Origin: Pygmaiobacter massiliensis
Lineage (GTDB): Bacteria > Bacillota > Clostridia > Oscillospirales > Ruminococcaceae
Direction of reading: 5' to 3'
Assembly: GCA_022778585.1 (NCBI GenBank)
Contig: JALFTI010000009.1
Location: forward strand, 1-32,996
DNA: 32,996 nucleotides
The first letter of the stretch is position 1. Each line of letters begins with the position of its first letter. The position numbers and the translations under genes are program-made. This document shows positions 18,115 through 25,755 of this stretch, piece after piece. The notes beneath the pieces were generated by a model. That model was not told the DNA's origin, made no database searches, and worked only from the letters and a program-made list of their open reading frames with translations.

Positions 18115-19707
18115 TCAAATTCCGCTGGCACCATAGTTTGCCAACACGCGGGCGCTGGGGTCCTGCACATCGCAGCCTTCCCATTCCCGGTTCGGCATCC
18201 AGAAATCCGGCACCATACGGGCCATACCGGGGTAATATTTTTCAAAAATTTCGCGGTAAAGCAGCGACTCTTTGGTAAACGGCTTTGCATGGTAGGCATA
18301 TTTTTCAGCAATCTTTTGCCATTCATCGTCTGCATATACTGTTTCTGCGTAGGCCTTCAGTTCATCCACCATCGAATGTCCCACAGCGTCGCTGAATGCA
18401 GCCTTTTCCCGCATCAGAATACTTTCGGGCAAAAGGGCGTCCTTTTCAAACGCGTGGCGCAGCAGATATTTGCCTTTGTTATAGCGGTTCATTTTAAGCT
18501 CTGGAGAAACAGACATCACATACTCCACAAAGTCCAAATCTCCAAACGGAACCCTGCCTTCTATGGAGTTGCCGCTGATGCAGCGGTCCGCCCGCAATAC
18601 ATCGTAGCAATAAAGCTCCCGCAGTCTTTTTTCTGCCTCCTGCTGGAATGCCTGCGCAGAAGGCGCAAAATCGGTATATTTATAGCCAAAAAGCTCGTCG
18701 GAAATTTCCCCGGTCAAAAGTACCCGTATATCCGTATTTTGATGGATGGCCTGGCACAGCAGGTACATGCCGATACTCGCCCGAATGGTAGTAATATCAA
18801 AGGTTTCCAGCTGGAAAATCACCTTGGGCAATGCCTTTAGCACCTGCTCGCGGGTAATAATAACCTCGGTGTGCTCGCTGCCGATAAAATCTGCCACCTG
18901 GCGTGCATATTTCAGGTCAATGGCGTCTTTTTGCATGCCGATTGCAAAGGTGCGGATCGGCTTTTGCGGCATAAGCCGCTGAGCCACTGCACACACCAAA
19001 GAAGAGTCCAGTCCTCCCGAAAGCAAAAAGCCCAGCGGAGCATCGGCATCCAGCCTTTTTTCAATTCCACAAATCAGTTTATCGTGAATTTTACTGCAGG
19101 CTGTTTCCAAATCATCTTCGCAAAAATGACCGACCTTTGACAGATCCCGATAACAAACAAACTGGCCATCTTTATAGTAGTGCCCCGGAGGAAACGGCAT
19201 AATATCGTGACAAACCTCCAAAAGCGCTTTTGCCTCGCTTGCAAATGCAATGGAACCGTCCTGCGCATAGCCATAAAACAAAGGCCGGATGCCAATGGGG
19301 TCTCGGGCGGCAACAAAGCTGTCGGTCGCGGCGTCGTACAAAACCAGCGCATATTCCGCATCCAGGCGGGCAAACATGTCGGTTCCATACTCTTTCCAAA
19401 GCGGCAGCAAAAGCTCGCAATCGCTTTCGGATTGGAAGGTATACCCCTTTTCGATCAACTCCTGCTTGAGCGGGCGGAACCCATACAGTTCGCCGTTACA
19501 GACCACCGCATCGCCATCTTTATCACAAAACGGCTGCATGCCTTCGGGAGAAAGGCCCATAATAGCCAGCCTTACAAACCCCAAAAAACCCTTTCCCACC
19601 TGCATGCAGCGGGTCATATCCGGGCCGCGGTGGTGCAAAATAGCAAGCTGCCGCAAGCATTTTTCTTTTCCAATCTCAGTACTGGTAAACCCTACAATTC
19701 CACACAT
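18115..19707 (-). CDS. asnB: Asparagine synthetase (glutamine-hydrolysing)
   Basis: Makes asparagine from aspartate, glutamine and ATP. 530 residues. Cys2 after the initiator Met is the class II glutaminase nucleophile, with RGPD at 27-30 and NGELYG at 71-76. The synthetase domain has the P-loop SGGLDSS at 230-236. The start at 19707 is fixed by the catalytic MCGIVGF terminus and by AAGGAG just upstream; a longer open frame reaching into the leader terminator is rejected. It is a single-gene unit controlled by a T-box leader (19760-20045), which ties expression to uncharged tRNA, and ends at the bidirectional terminator at 18040-18082. Confidence 0.96.
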   Translation of the reverse strand: MCGIVGFTSTEIGKEKCLRQLAILHHRGPDMTRCMQVGKGFLGFVRLAIMGLSPEGMQPFCDKDGDAVVCNGELYGFRPLKQELIEKGYTFQSESDCELLLPLWKEYGTDMFARLDAEYALVLYDAATDSFVAARDPIGIRPLFYGYAQDGSIAFASEAKALLEVCHDIMPFPPGHYYKDGQFVCYRDLSKVGHFCEDDLETACSKIHDKLICGIEKRLDADAPLGFLLSGGLDSSLVCAVAQRLMPQKPIRTFAIGMQKDAIDLKYARQVADFIGSEHTEVIITREQVLKALPKVIFQLETFDITTIRASIGMYLLCQAIHQNTDIRVLLTGEISDELFGYKYTDFAPSAQAFQQEAEKRLRELYCYDVLRADRCISGNSIEGRVPFGDLDFVEYVMSVSPELKMNRYNKGKYLLRHAFEKDALLPESILMREKAAFSDAVGHSMVDELKAYAETVYADDEWQKIAEKYAYHAKPFTKESLLYREIFEKYYPGMARMVPDFWMPNREWEGCDVQDPSARVLANYGASGI

Positions 19708-19759
19708 TGTTCTTCTCTCCTTCGCGGTAAGTGGTGTGTGCTGCGCATTTTTGCGCAAC

Positions 19760-20045
19760 AAAAAAACGCGTCTAATTCGTTCCTTTTCTTCTCTCAGAAC
19801 TTTAGGACGAATAGACGCGATCCGTGGTGCCACCTAACTTACCGTTTCCGGTCACTTTCACAGCCTAACAGCTGCTATCGGCTTAACGCGCCGAACACGG
19901 CTTGCCTACTGCCTGAAACGGGTTCGGCTTGCAGCTCCGGAGTGTTCGTTCGCCGCCTGTCCGCTGCCGATTTTCCACTGCCACCGGCTCACTGTCTGTG
20001 ACCTTTGCGGGTACTTTTCTCCCTCTTTGCCTTAATTGCAATATT
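19760..20045 (-). promoter_or_regulatory. T-box leader of asnB, probably asparagine-specific
   Basis: The T-box motif AGGTGGCACCACG lies at 19823-19835 on the minus strand. It is followed by a terminator whose arms (19767-19780 and 19807-19819, CGCGTCT/AGACGCG plus ATTCGT/ACGAAT with one bulged base) end in seven T. Stem I elements (AGTA on the 5' side, the GTGAGCC segment, and GAACGAACAC on the 3' side) are present. The likely specifier is AAC (Asn) at 19944-19946. The antiterminator bulge reads TGGC, so the variable base C would pair with a G discriminator, which tRNA-Asn normally has. Shifted specifier readings (CGA or CAC) are less likely given the downstream gene. Confidence 0.9.
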
Positions 20046-20059
20046 CACTTGTTGGACGT

Positions 20060-20088
20060 ATTTTATCACCGGGTGCAAACAAAGTCAA
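20060..20088 (-). promoter_or_regulatory. Promoter of the asnB T-box transcript
   Basis: TTGACT (20083-20088), 17-base spacer, TAAAAT (20060-20065) on the minus strand, just upstream of T-box stem I. Confidence 0.8.
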
Positions 20089-20111
20089 GATTCAATTTAA
20101 AAATTTTACAC

Positions 20112-20144
20112 AAAAAAGCCGGCAACCCCGAACGGCTGCCGGCT
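20112..20144 (-). terminator. Terminator of rarA
   Basis: AGCCGGC (20117-20123) and GCCGGCT (20138-20144), extended inward by one A-T and two C-G pairs across a mismatch. It is followed on the minus strand by six T. It ends the esterase-rarA transcript before the asnB promoter. Confidence 0.85.
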
Positions 20145-20184
20145 GCAAAACAAGCCCTTTTAGCTAAAGAACCTGCCTGATTTT

Positions 20185-21456
20185 TTATTTTTGTCCTTTT
20201 ATTTTTTCCCAATAAGCCTTTGCAGCCTGCTCGGTCTTATTTTGTCCATATTCGTAATAGACAGTTCCCACCAAAGCATCGGGCAGGTACTGCTGCTTTA
20301 CCCAATGGTTTGGGAAATTGTGCGGATAAAGATAGTTTTGCCCTTTTACCTCGACATCGGCTCCATCATAGTGCTTATTTTGCAGTTGGCGAGGAATGGG
20401 GCCCAAACGCCCTTTTTCCACATCGGCCATAGCCGCATTAATAGCATTATGGCCAGAATTGCTTTTGGGCGCAGTGGCAAGTAAAATAGCCGCATCTGCC
20501 AGTGGAAGACGCGCTTCCGGCAGCCCCAGCTGCAAAGCAGAATCCACACAGGCCTTTACAATGGGAATAGCCTGCGGGTAAGCAAGCCCCACATCCTCTG
20601 ATGCAATCACCAAAAGTCTGCGGCAGGCCACCAAAAGGTCACCGGTAACCAAAAGCCTTGCCAGATAATGGACCGCTGCATCCGGGTCTGAGCCGCGGAT
20701 CGATTTTTGCAGCGCCGAAATGGTGTCATAATGATTATCCCCATCCCGGTCATAGTTCATGCTGGCACGCTGTACCACCTGATCTGCCATCTGCCGGGTA
20801 ATGCAGCGCACCCCATTTTCCACAGGGGCAGCAATACAGCAAAGCTCCAAACTATTGAGCGCTTTCCTCATATCCCCGCCGCAGGCCGAAGCCAAAAGCT
20901 CCAGCGCTCCCTCACCAAACTGCACCTGGCAATCATCCAGCTGCGCTGTCAGGCGAGCAGCACGCAGCAGGGCCTTTTGGGCATCCGCACTGGTCAATGG
21001 CTTAAATTCAAAAACCGTACAGCGGGACAAAAGCGCACTGTATACATAAAAATACGGATTTTCGGTGGTGGAAGCAATTAGGGTCACGCTGCCGTCTTCA
21101 ATGCACTCCAAAAGGCTTTGCTGCTGCTTTTTGTTCAAATACTGAATCTCGTCCAGGTACAGTAAAATGCCGCCCTGTCCCATCAGGGTGCCCGTTTCGC
21201 TGATTACATTTTTGATATCCGCCGTGGAGGCAGAGGTCCCATTCAGCTTATGCAGCCGCATCTGGCTGTTTTCGGCAATAATGCGGGCCACCGTTGTTTT
21301 GCCCACACCGGAAGGCCCGTAAAAAATCATGTTGGGTACCCGGCCCGAGTCAATGGCACTGCGAAACACACTGCCCGGGCGCAGAAGGTGCTGCTGACCG
21401 GCCACATCATCCAGCGTGCGCGGGCGCAGCCGGTCGGCCAGCGGGGTGGTGTTCAT
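20185..21456 (-). CDS. rarA: Replication-associated recombination protein A (MgsA/WRNIP1 family AAA+ ATPase)
   Basis: DNA-dependent AAA+ ATPase acting at stalled replication forks. 423 residues. Walker A GPSGVGKTT at 47-55, Walker B LLYLDEI at 98-104, sensor-1 STTEN at 129-133 and an arginine in LLSRC that fits the arginine finger. The C-terminal tetramerisation part contains the family segment HYDGADVEVKGQNYLYPHNF. The ATG at 21456 has AAGAGGG upstream; an in-frame TTG at 21480 would overlap the preceding stop and is not preferred. The gene follows the esterase by 20 bases, so they form one unit. Conserved and full length. Confidence 0.95.
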   Translation of the reverse strand: MNTTPLADRLRPRTLDDVAGQQHLLRPGSVFRSAIDSGRVPNMIFYGPSGVGKTTVARIIAENSQMRLHKLNGTSASTADIKNVISETGTLMGQGGILLYLDEIQYLNKKQQQSLLECIEDGSVTLIASTTENPYFYVYSALLSRCTVFEFKPLTSADAQKALLRAARLTAQLDDCQVQFGEGALELLASACGGDMRKALNSLELCCIAAPVENGVRCITRQMADQVVQRASMNYDRDGDNHYDTISALQKSIRGSDPDAAVHYLARLLVTGDLLVACRRLLVIASEDVGLAYPQAIPIVKACVDSALQLGLPEARLPLADAAILLATAPKSNSGHNAINAAMADVEKGRLGPIPRQLQNKHYDGADVEVKGQNYLYPHNFPNHWVKQQYLPDALVGTVYYEYGQNKTEQAAKAYWEKIKGQK

Positions 21457-21476
21457 AATAGAGCCCTCTTCCTTTC

Positions 21477-22316
21477 TCAATTGCCGCTTACTTCAGCCGG
21501 GCAGCGCCAATCATGCAGTTTTGTTTCGGCATAACCGTTGTGCAAAAAATAATCAATGGCATATACCAAGCTGCGGTCCCAAAACTTCCATTCATGGTTG
21601 CCGTCCCACTCCATATGCCGGTAGTTTGCAAGGCACAATGTTTTCAACTTTTTGGCAAAAATCTCATTTTGGGTATGAATGACATAATCCTCATTGTCCT
21701 GTTTGCCCACTGTAACCAACAGCTTGGGCTGGCACTGCGCCGGCAGCTTTGCCACCTTTTGGGCCAGGTTCCACAGATCCCGGTCTTGGGGCACGGTTAG
21801 GCTTTCTCCAAAAACCGGTGCAAAAACCGCTTTTCCCGCTGCGTTGTCCCCCATTACCTGCATCATTAAACCCGGGTCTACCGCACCAGAAAAGCAGCCA
21901 ATGCCTGCATACCGTTCCGGGTGGGTAAATCCAAGCAGCATGGCCCCGTAACCGCCCATGGAAAGGCCGCAGACAAAATTTTTCTCTCTTTCTTTAGGGA
22001 GGTTAAACATTTTATCGAGCAGTTCGGGCAATTCTTCAGTCAGGTAGGTGTAAAATGCCCCGCCATAAGCCATATCGTTATAAAAGCTATTGTCACAGTT
22101 GGGCGCTACCAACACCAAACCGTTATCGGCAGCATAGCGGCAGGCCGCGGTAAAATGTACCCAGTCGGCACTGCAGCCGTTATATCCGTGCAAAAGCGTA
22201 ATGCAGCCGTTAATTTTAGGTACAATGTCTGCGGGCAGGTCACTGGGAAAATAAAGGTCCACATCCACTGTGCGCTGCAGCACAATACTGCGGATCCGTG
22301 TGGTGATATATGCCAT
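21477..22316 (-). CDS. Alpha/beta hydrolase, esterase D-like
   Basis: A 279-residue putative serine esterase of the tributyrin esterase / S-formylglutathione hydrolase-like group. The nucleophile elbow GLSMGG has Ser119. Asp207 in GKQDNED and His241 in DGNHEWKFWD complete a plausible triad. An early LLHGYNG oxyanion loop is at 41-47. There is no signal peptide, so it should be cytosolic. The natural substrate (short-chain esters, acetylated sugars or others) cannot be read. AAAGGGG lies before the ATG. It is the first gene of a pair with rarA; only about 40 bases separate it from the glyA terminator, so no clear promoter of its own was found. Confidence 0.88.
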   Translation of the reverse strand: MAYITTRIRSIVLQRTVDVDLYFPSDLPADIVPKINGCITLLHGYNGCSADWVHFTAACRYAADNGLVLVAPNCDNSFYNDMAYGGAFYTYLTEELPELLDKMFNLPKEREKNFVCGLSMGGYGAMLLGFTHPERYAGIGCFSGAVDPGLMMQVMGDNAAGKAVFAPVFGESLTVPQDRDLWNLAQKVAKLPAQCQPKLLVTVGKQDNEDYVIHTQNEIFAKKLKTLCLANYRHMEWDGNHEWKFWDRSLVYAIDYFLHNGYAETKLHDWRCPAEVSGN

Positions 22317-22357
22317 TTAAAATGCCCCTTTCCGCCCGGCCTTGCCGGGCATTTACC

Positions 22358-22410
22358 AAAAAGCGGCGCTCTGCCGCCTTTGTATAAAAGGTCGGCAGAA
22401 GGCCGCTTTT
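22358..22410 (-). terminator. Terminator of glyA
   Basis: AAAAAGCGGC (22358-22367) pairs with GCCGCTTTT (22402-22410). Inner helices CGGCAGA/TCTGCCG and CCTTT/AAAGG (as read on the transcript) continue the stem, separated by a small internal loop and a bulge. T-run on the minus strand. A second GC-rich hairpin, GCCCGGC/GCCGGGC with a 3-base loop (22334-22350), follows just before the esterase gene. Confidence 0.85.
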
Positions 22411-22431
22411 GCAGGAAAATCCCTTTATTCT

Positions 22432-23685
22432 TTACTGGTAAAGCGGGAAACGCTGGGTCAAATCTGCAACCCGCTCCAAAATTTCTTCTTTCTTACCCGC
22501 AAAGTCAAAAATGCAGTCGGCAATGCAGTCGGCTACCACGCAGCACTCTTCCGCGCCAAAGCCGCGGGTCGTAACTGCCGGGGTACCAATCCGCACACCG
22601 CTGGTCACAAACGGGCTGCGCTTTTCACCGGGCACAGTATTTTTATTGGCGGTAATATGCACCTCGTCCAGGTTCTGCTCCAGCTGCTTGCCGGTAATAT
22701 CCAGGTCAGACAGGTCAATCAGCATCAGGTGGTTGTCGGTACCGCCGCTCACCAGTTTAACTCCGCGCTCGGTCAAGCGCTGTGCCATCGCCTGCGCATT
22801 TTCTACAATCTTGCGGGCATAATCGGCAAAAGCCGGAGACAGCGCCTCGCCAAAGCAAACGGCCTTGGCCGCAATAATATGCTCCAGCGGCCCGCCCTGT
22901 GTACCCGGGAAAATAGCCGAATTGATCCGCTTAATCAAATATTCGTTATTGGTCAAAATCAAACCGCCGCGGGGGCCGCGCAAAGTTTTATGGGTGGTGG
23001 TAGTAACCACATCTGCATAGGGCACCGGGTTCTGGTGCATACCACCGGCAACCAGGCCGGCAATATGTGCCATATCCACCATCAGCATAGCGCCATAGCC
23101 ATGGGCAATCTCGGCCAGCTTTTCAAAATCAATTGCGCGGGGATAGGCCGAAGCGCCCGCCACCAGCAGCTTGGGGCGCACCTTCGCTACCTGCTTAGCC
23201 AAAGCAGCATAGTCGATACGGCCTTCGTCATCCACCCCGTACGAAACAAAATGATAGTTTTTACCGCTCATGTTTACCGGGCTTCCGTGGGTCAAATGAC
23301 CGCCCTGAGACAGATCCATACCCATAACAGTATCGCCCACATCCAACAGGGCAAAGTAAACTGCCAGGTTTGCCTGCGCGCCGGAATGCGGCTGCACATT
23401 GGCATACTTTGCGCCAAATAGCCGGCATGCCCGGTCAATTGCCAGCTGCTCTACCTGGTCCACATACTGGCAGCCGCCATAATACCGGTGACCAGGATAG
23501 CCTTCGGCATATTTGTTGGTCAACACACTGCCCATAGCCGCCATTACGGCCGGCGAGACAATATTCTCCGAAGCAATCAGCTCAATATTTTGCTGCTGGC
23601 GCTCTAATTCCCGTCCCATAGCTTCGCCCAGCTCCGGGTCGTAGCCTTTTACAAAGCCAATGGTATCCAGTGCATCCTGATACAT
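22432..23685 (-). CDS. glyA: Serine hydroxymethyltransferase
   Basis: PLP enzyme that interconverts serine and glycine while loading one-carbon units on tetrahydrofolate. 417 residues, normal length. The PLP lysine is Lys233 in [15 protein letters not shown]; the NIELIASEN start of the fold and the [13 protein letters not shown] active-site segment are intact. The ATG at 23685 has AAGGAGAG upstream. An upstream in-frame start adding 27 basic residues is rejected. It has its own promoter at 23781-23809 and a leader of about 90 bases in which I see no known riboswitch. Confidence 0.97.
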   Translation of the reverse strand: MYQDALDTIGFVKGYDPELGEAMGRELERQQQNIELIASENIVSPAVMAAMGSVLTNKYAEGYPGHRYYGGCQYVDQVEQLAIDRACRLFGAKYANVQPHSGAQANLAVYFALLDVGDTVMGMDLSQGGHLTHGSPVNMSGKNYHFVSYGVDDEGRIDYAALAKQVAKVRPKLLVAGASAYPRAIDFEKLAEIAHGYGAMLMVDMAHIAGLVAGGMHQNPVPYADVVTTTTHKTLRGPRGGLILTNNEYLIKRINSAIFPGTQGGPLEHIIAAKAVCFGEALSPAFADYARKIVENAQAMAQRLTERGVKLVSGGTDNHLMLIDLSDLDITGKQLEQNLDEVHITANKNTVPGEKRSPFVTSGVRIGTPAVTTRGFGAEECCVVADCIADCIFDFAGKKEEILERVADLTQRFPLYQ

Positions 23686-23780
23686 GTTCTCTCTCCTTCT
23701 CTTGTTAAGCTTAAAGCAAACCAGAGTCTCTCCCTGCCGCTTCATCTGTCTGGCCCTGCCAGGCATTCATTTTCTTTTTT

Positions 23781-23809
23781 ATTATACACAGCACCAACCA
23801 AAAGCACAA
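23781..23809 (-). promoter_or_regulatory. Promoter of glyA
   Basis: TTGTGC (23804-23809), 17-base spacer, perfect TATAAT (23781-23786) on the minus strand. Confidence 0.7.
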
Positions 23810-23825
23810 GCAAAACCAGCAAGGC

Positions 23826-23857
23826 AAAAGGCCCCTGCTTTTTAGCAAGGGCCTTTT
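23826..23857 (-). terminator. Terminator of thiT
   Basis: AAAAGGCCC and GGGCCTTTT arms (23826-23834 and 23849-23857) with inner TGC/GCA pairing, followed by a short T-run on the minus strand. Confidence 0.8.
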
Positions 23858-23886
23858 ACAACCAAATCTGCACTTACAAGCGCTAC

Positions 23887-24468
23887 TCAATTCAAAGCAT
23901 CAAATAGCTTGGGGGCCGCTTTGTACAGCACTGCGGCGCCTAATGTGGTAAACACCAGCTCCACCCCCATATAGCTGCCGTTATAAATCAGGCTGTAAAG
24001 CCACACCGGCATACCGACGGCCCAGTCATAACTGGACTGGTAGCTGCCCCACAAAAGAAAGCCGGAAAGAAAACTGCACAAAAACCGAATAACGCAAACA
24101 CTTGCCGTGCCTACACAAACCCCTACAAAGCGATTCGAAAACGGCTTTGCAATGGCACCCGCTATCCCCAGCAGGCTGAAGGCCAGTACATAATCCAGCA
24201 AAATGCAGGCTATAAGCGAAGTAATGGTACCGGCCGGTGGTGCCCAAAAGCCCATCAGCATTTGCAAAAGGCTGTTGGCAAAGCCGGTTAACAGGCCCCA
24301 TTTTACCCCATGCCGAAACGACACCAAAATAAACGGCAGCATGGAAAGCAGCGTTACACTGCCGCCCTGCGGCATTGTGAACAGCTTAATCTGTGCAAGA
24401 ATGGTACCAATGGCAATCATTAAAGCACATTCCACCAGAATACGGGTTTTGGAATAGGTTTGAGACAT
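23887..24468 (-). CDS. thiT: Thiamine transporter ThiT (ECF S component)
   Basis: Membrane substrate-binding subunit that takes up thiamine with the shared ECF energy-coupling module encoded elsewhere. 193 residues with about six hydrophobic segments. The family segments MPQGGSVTLLSMLP and FRHGVKWGLLTGF and the thiamine-site region with WGSYQSSYDWAVGMPVW are present. The start at 24468 gives MSQTYSKTRIL with AGGGAG upstream; a longer open frame runs into the riboswitch terminator and is not coding. Its leader is a TPP riboswitch with a terminator, so import is shut off when thiamine pyrophosphate is plentiful. Confidence 0.95.
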   Translation of the reverse strand: MSQTYSKTRILVECALMIAIGTILAQIKLFTMPQGGSVTLLSMLPFILVSFRHGVKWGLLTGFANSLLQMLMGFWAPPAGTITSLIACILLDYVLAFSLLGIAGAIAKPFSNRFVGVCVGTASVCVIRFLCSFLSGFLLWGSYQSSYDWAVGMPVWLYSLIYNGSYMGVELVFTTLGAAVLYKAAPKLFDALN

Positions 24469-24500
24469 AAACAGATGCTCCCTTTTTACAATAGTACATA

Positions 24501-24537
24501 AAAACAAACCGCCTGTTTTGGCAACAAAACAGGCGGT
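24501..24537 (-). terminator. Riboswitch-controlled terminator before thiT
   Basis: 13-bp perfect stem, ACCGCCTGTTTTG (24508-24520) and CAAAACAGGCGGT (24525-24537), 4-base loop, followed by a T-rich tail on the minus strand. It lies between the TPP aptamer and thiT. A separate hairpin at 24551-24573 (GAAAG-GTGC / GCAC-CTTTC type) touches the aptamer P1 side and may take part in switching. Confidence 0.85.
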
Positions 24538-24574
24538 CTTTTCCTCTAACGAAAGGTGCATCAGCACGCTTTCG

Positions 24575-24663
24575 AAACTCCCTACGCCGGCATGATCCGG
24601 ATCAGGTGAAAGGGTCCCTGCAGAATATGCAGATCTCAGCCACTTATGGTGACACCCCTGTTT
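24575..24663 (-). promoter_or_regulatory. TPP riboswitch
   Basis: The minus strand carries the hallmark THI-box parts in order: GGGGTG, the pyrimidine-sensing CTGAGA, ACCCTTT, ACCTGATC, GGATCATGCC and GCGTAGGGA. This is the canonical thiamine pyrophosphate aptamer, positioned to control the terminator at 24501-24537 and thiT. Confidence 0.96.
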
Positions 24664-24678
24664 TTATGTCCGCAGATT

Positions 24679-24706
24679 ATTGTAGCACAGTTTTTAAAAA
24701 TTGCAA
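24679..24706 (-). promoter_or_regulatory. Promoter of the TPP riboswitch-thiT unit
   Basis: TTGCAA (24701-24706), 16-base spacer, TACAAT (24679-24684) with a preceding TGC that makes an extended -10. Confidence 0.65.
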
Positions 24707-24963
24707 GCAAACAAAGCTGATTACTCCCTTTTGCCCGGCAAATTGCATTTTTGCGGAAGGCTTTTGTCACTGCCCCATCGCTTCCATGCTTTACAAACGC
24801 TTTCTTTTATATCCCCTTTCCCCTTTACTTTTTTGCCAGCAAAATATGCTGTCCTCAATTTTTACCTCAGGCTGCAGCCTGCGTGCACATCGCTTTGCCA
24901 CAGTTTTTCTTGTGCAGGAAAATTTAAACTAAAATATTTTTGAATCAAAATTATATAATCTTA
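24707..24963. other. Intergenic stretch, no gene seen
   Basis: Between the divergent thiT and RHH promoters. It contains a 14-base palindrome CAGGCTGCAGCCTG at 24868-24881 and a strongly AT-rich block from about 24920, just upstream of the RHH promoter, which could be an UP element. Short open frames here lack ribosome binding sites. Confidence 0.5.
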
Positions 24964-24991
24964 TTGACAAATTATTTTATCGTGATAGAAT
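24964..24991 (+). promoter_or_regulatory. Promoter of the RHH gene (and possibly clpB)
   Basis: TTGACA (24964-24969), 16-base spacer, TAGAAT (24986-24991), preceded by an AT-rich stretch. Confidence 0.75.
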
Positions 24992-25036
24992 AAAGCTGTA
25001 CCAAAGCAAATGCCCTGGACAGAAAGGCGGGATACC

Positions 25037-25684
25037 ATGGCAAAAAGCGTATACAGCGTGGTACTTTCCGATGAAGTAGTGGCCGCTGTAGACCGGCTGG
25101 CCTACCGGGAAGGAACCAGCCGCAGCCGTATGATTGAGCGGATTTTAGCCCAATATGCAAGTTGTGACACCCCTGCCCAGCGGATGGCCGATGTTTTTAA
25201 TCAGATTGAACAGATGGCTGCTTTGCACGGTCAGCTGCAGCTTTTGTTTAACCAAAGCGATGAGCTGCTGCAGCTGAAAAGCGCGGTCCCATACAAGTAC
25301 AATCCCACCGTAAAGTACGCGGTGGAATTATCCGAGCGCATTCCCGGCTGTATTGGCGAATTGCGTGTTACCCTGCGCAGCCAATCGGCGGGGCTTTTAC
25401 AGGCCATCAATCGCTTTTATCACCTTTGGGCTCAGTTGGAGGCACGCACTTTTCAAGACGCCTCTTTTCTGTCCTGCCGAATTGATGCCGGGCGCTATAC
25501 CCGAACACTGCGCCGGGCAAGCGAAGACCCTGTTCAGCTTGGCAGTGCCATTGCTGCGTATATTCAGCTGATGGACAGTTCCATGAAGGCTTATTTTAAC
25601 GCCCTGCCCAACGAGACGGCCGCTTTGCAGGCGGCAGCCGGTATTTTTGGGCAGGCGCGTTCAGGTACCATGCAGGCTTTGTAG
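25037..25684 (+). CDS. Ribbon-helix-helix (CopG-type) protein of unknown role
   Basis: 215 residues. The first 40 or so (MAKSVYSVVLSDEVVAAVDR, then EGTSRSRMIERILAQY) match the beta-strand plus two helices of ribbon-helix-helix DNA-binding proteins. The remaining 170 are predicted helical, with several amphipathic stretches and no motif I recognise. It is not a simple antitoxin, since those are usually under 100 residues and no toxin gene is adjacent. AAAGG precedes the ATG at 25037; the earlier in-frame ATG at 25010 has no such site. The stop is TAG. It lies 71 bases upstream of clpB on the same strand with no terminator between, so it may be co-transcribed with clpB and could regulate it. 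That role is inference. Confidence 0.8.
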   Translation: MAKSVYSVVLSDEVVAAVDRLAYREGTSRSRMIERILAQYASCDTPAQRMADVFNQIEQMAALHGQLQLLFNQSDELLQLKSAVPYKYNPTVKYAVELSERIPGCIGELRVTLRSQSAGLLQAINRFYHLWAQLEARTFQDASFLSCRIDAGRYTRTLRRASEDPVQLGSAIAAYIQLMDSSMKAYFNALPNETAALQAAAGIFGQARSGTMQAL

Positions 25685-25755
25685 AGCCCAGTGTGAAACA
25701 AGTTATAAAAAGGATATTTCTCTTTACCGCTATTGGAAAGTGAGGCGCATAATAA

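Noticed and set aside
19708-19833. In-frame extension of asnB into its leader
   Set aside because: It would run through the T-box terminator and remove the need for Cys2 to be exposed after Met removal.
23686-23775. Glycine or tetrahydrofolate riboswitch before glyA
   Set aside because: A GGAGAGACTC-like run is present, but the other conserved aptamer parts are absent and the leader is too short.
25685-25755. CIRCE or CtsR operator before clpB
   Set aside because: No TTAGCACTC-N9-GAGTGCTAA or GGTCAAA repeat is seen.
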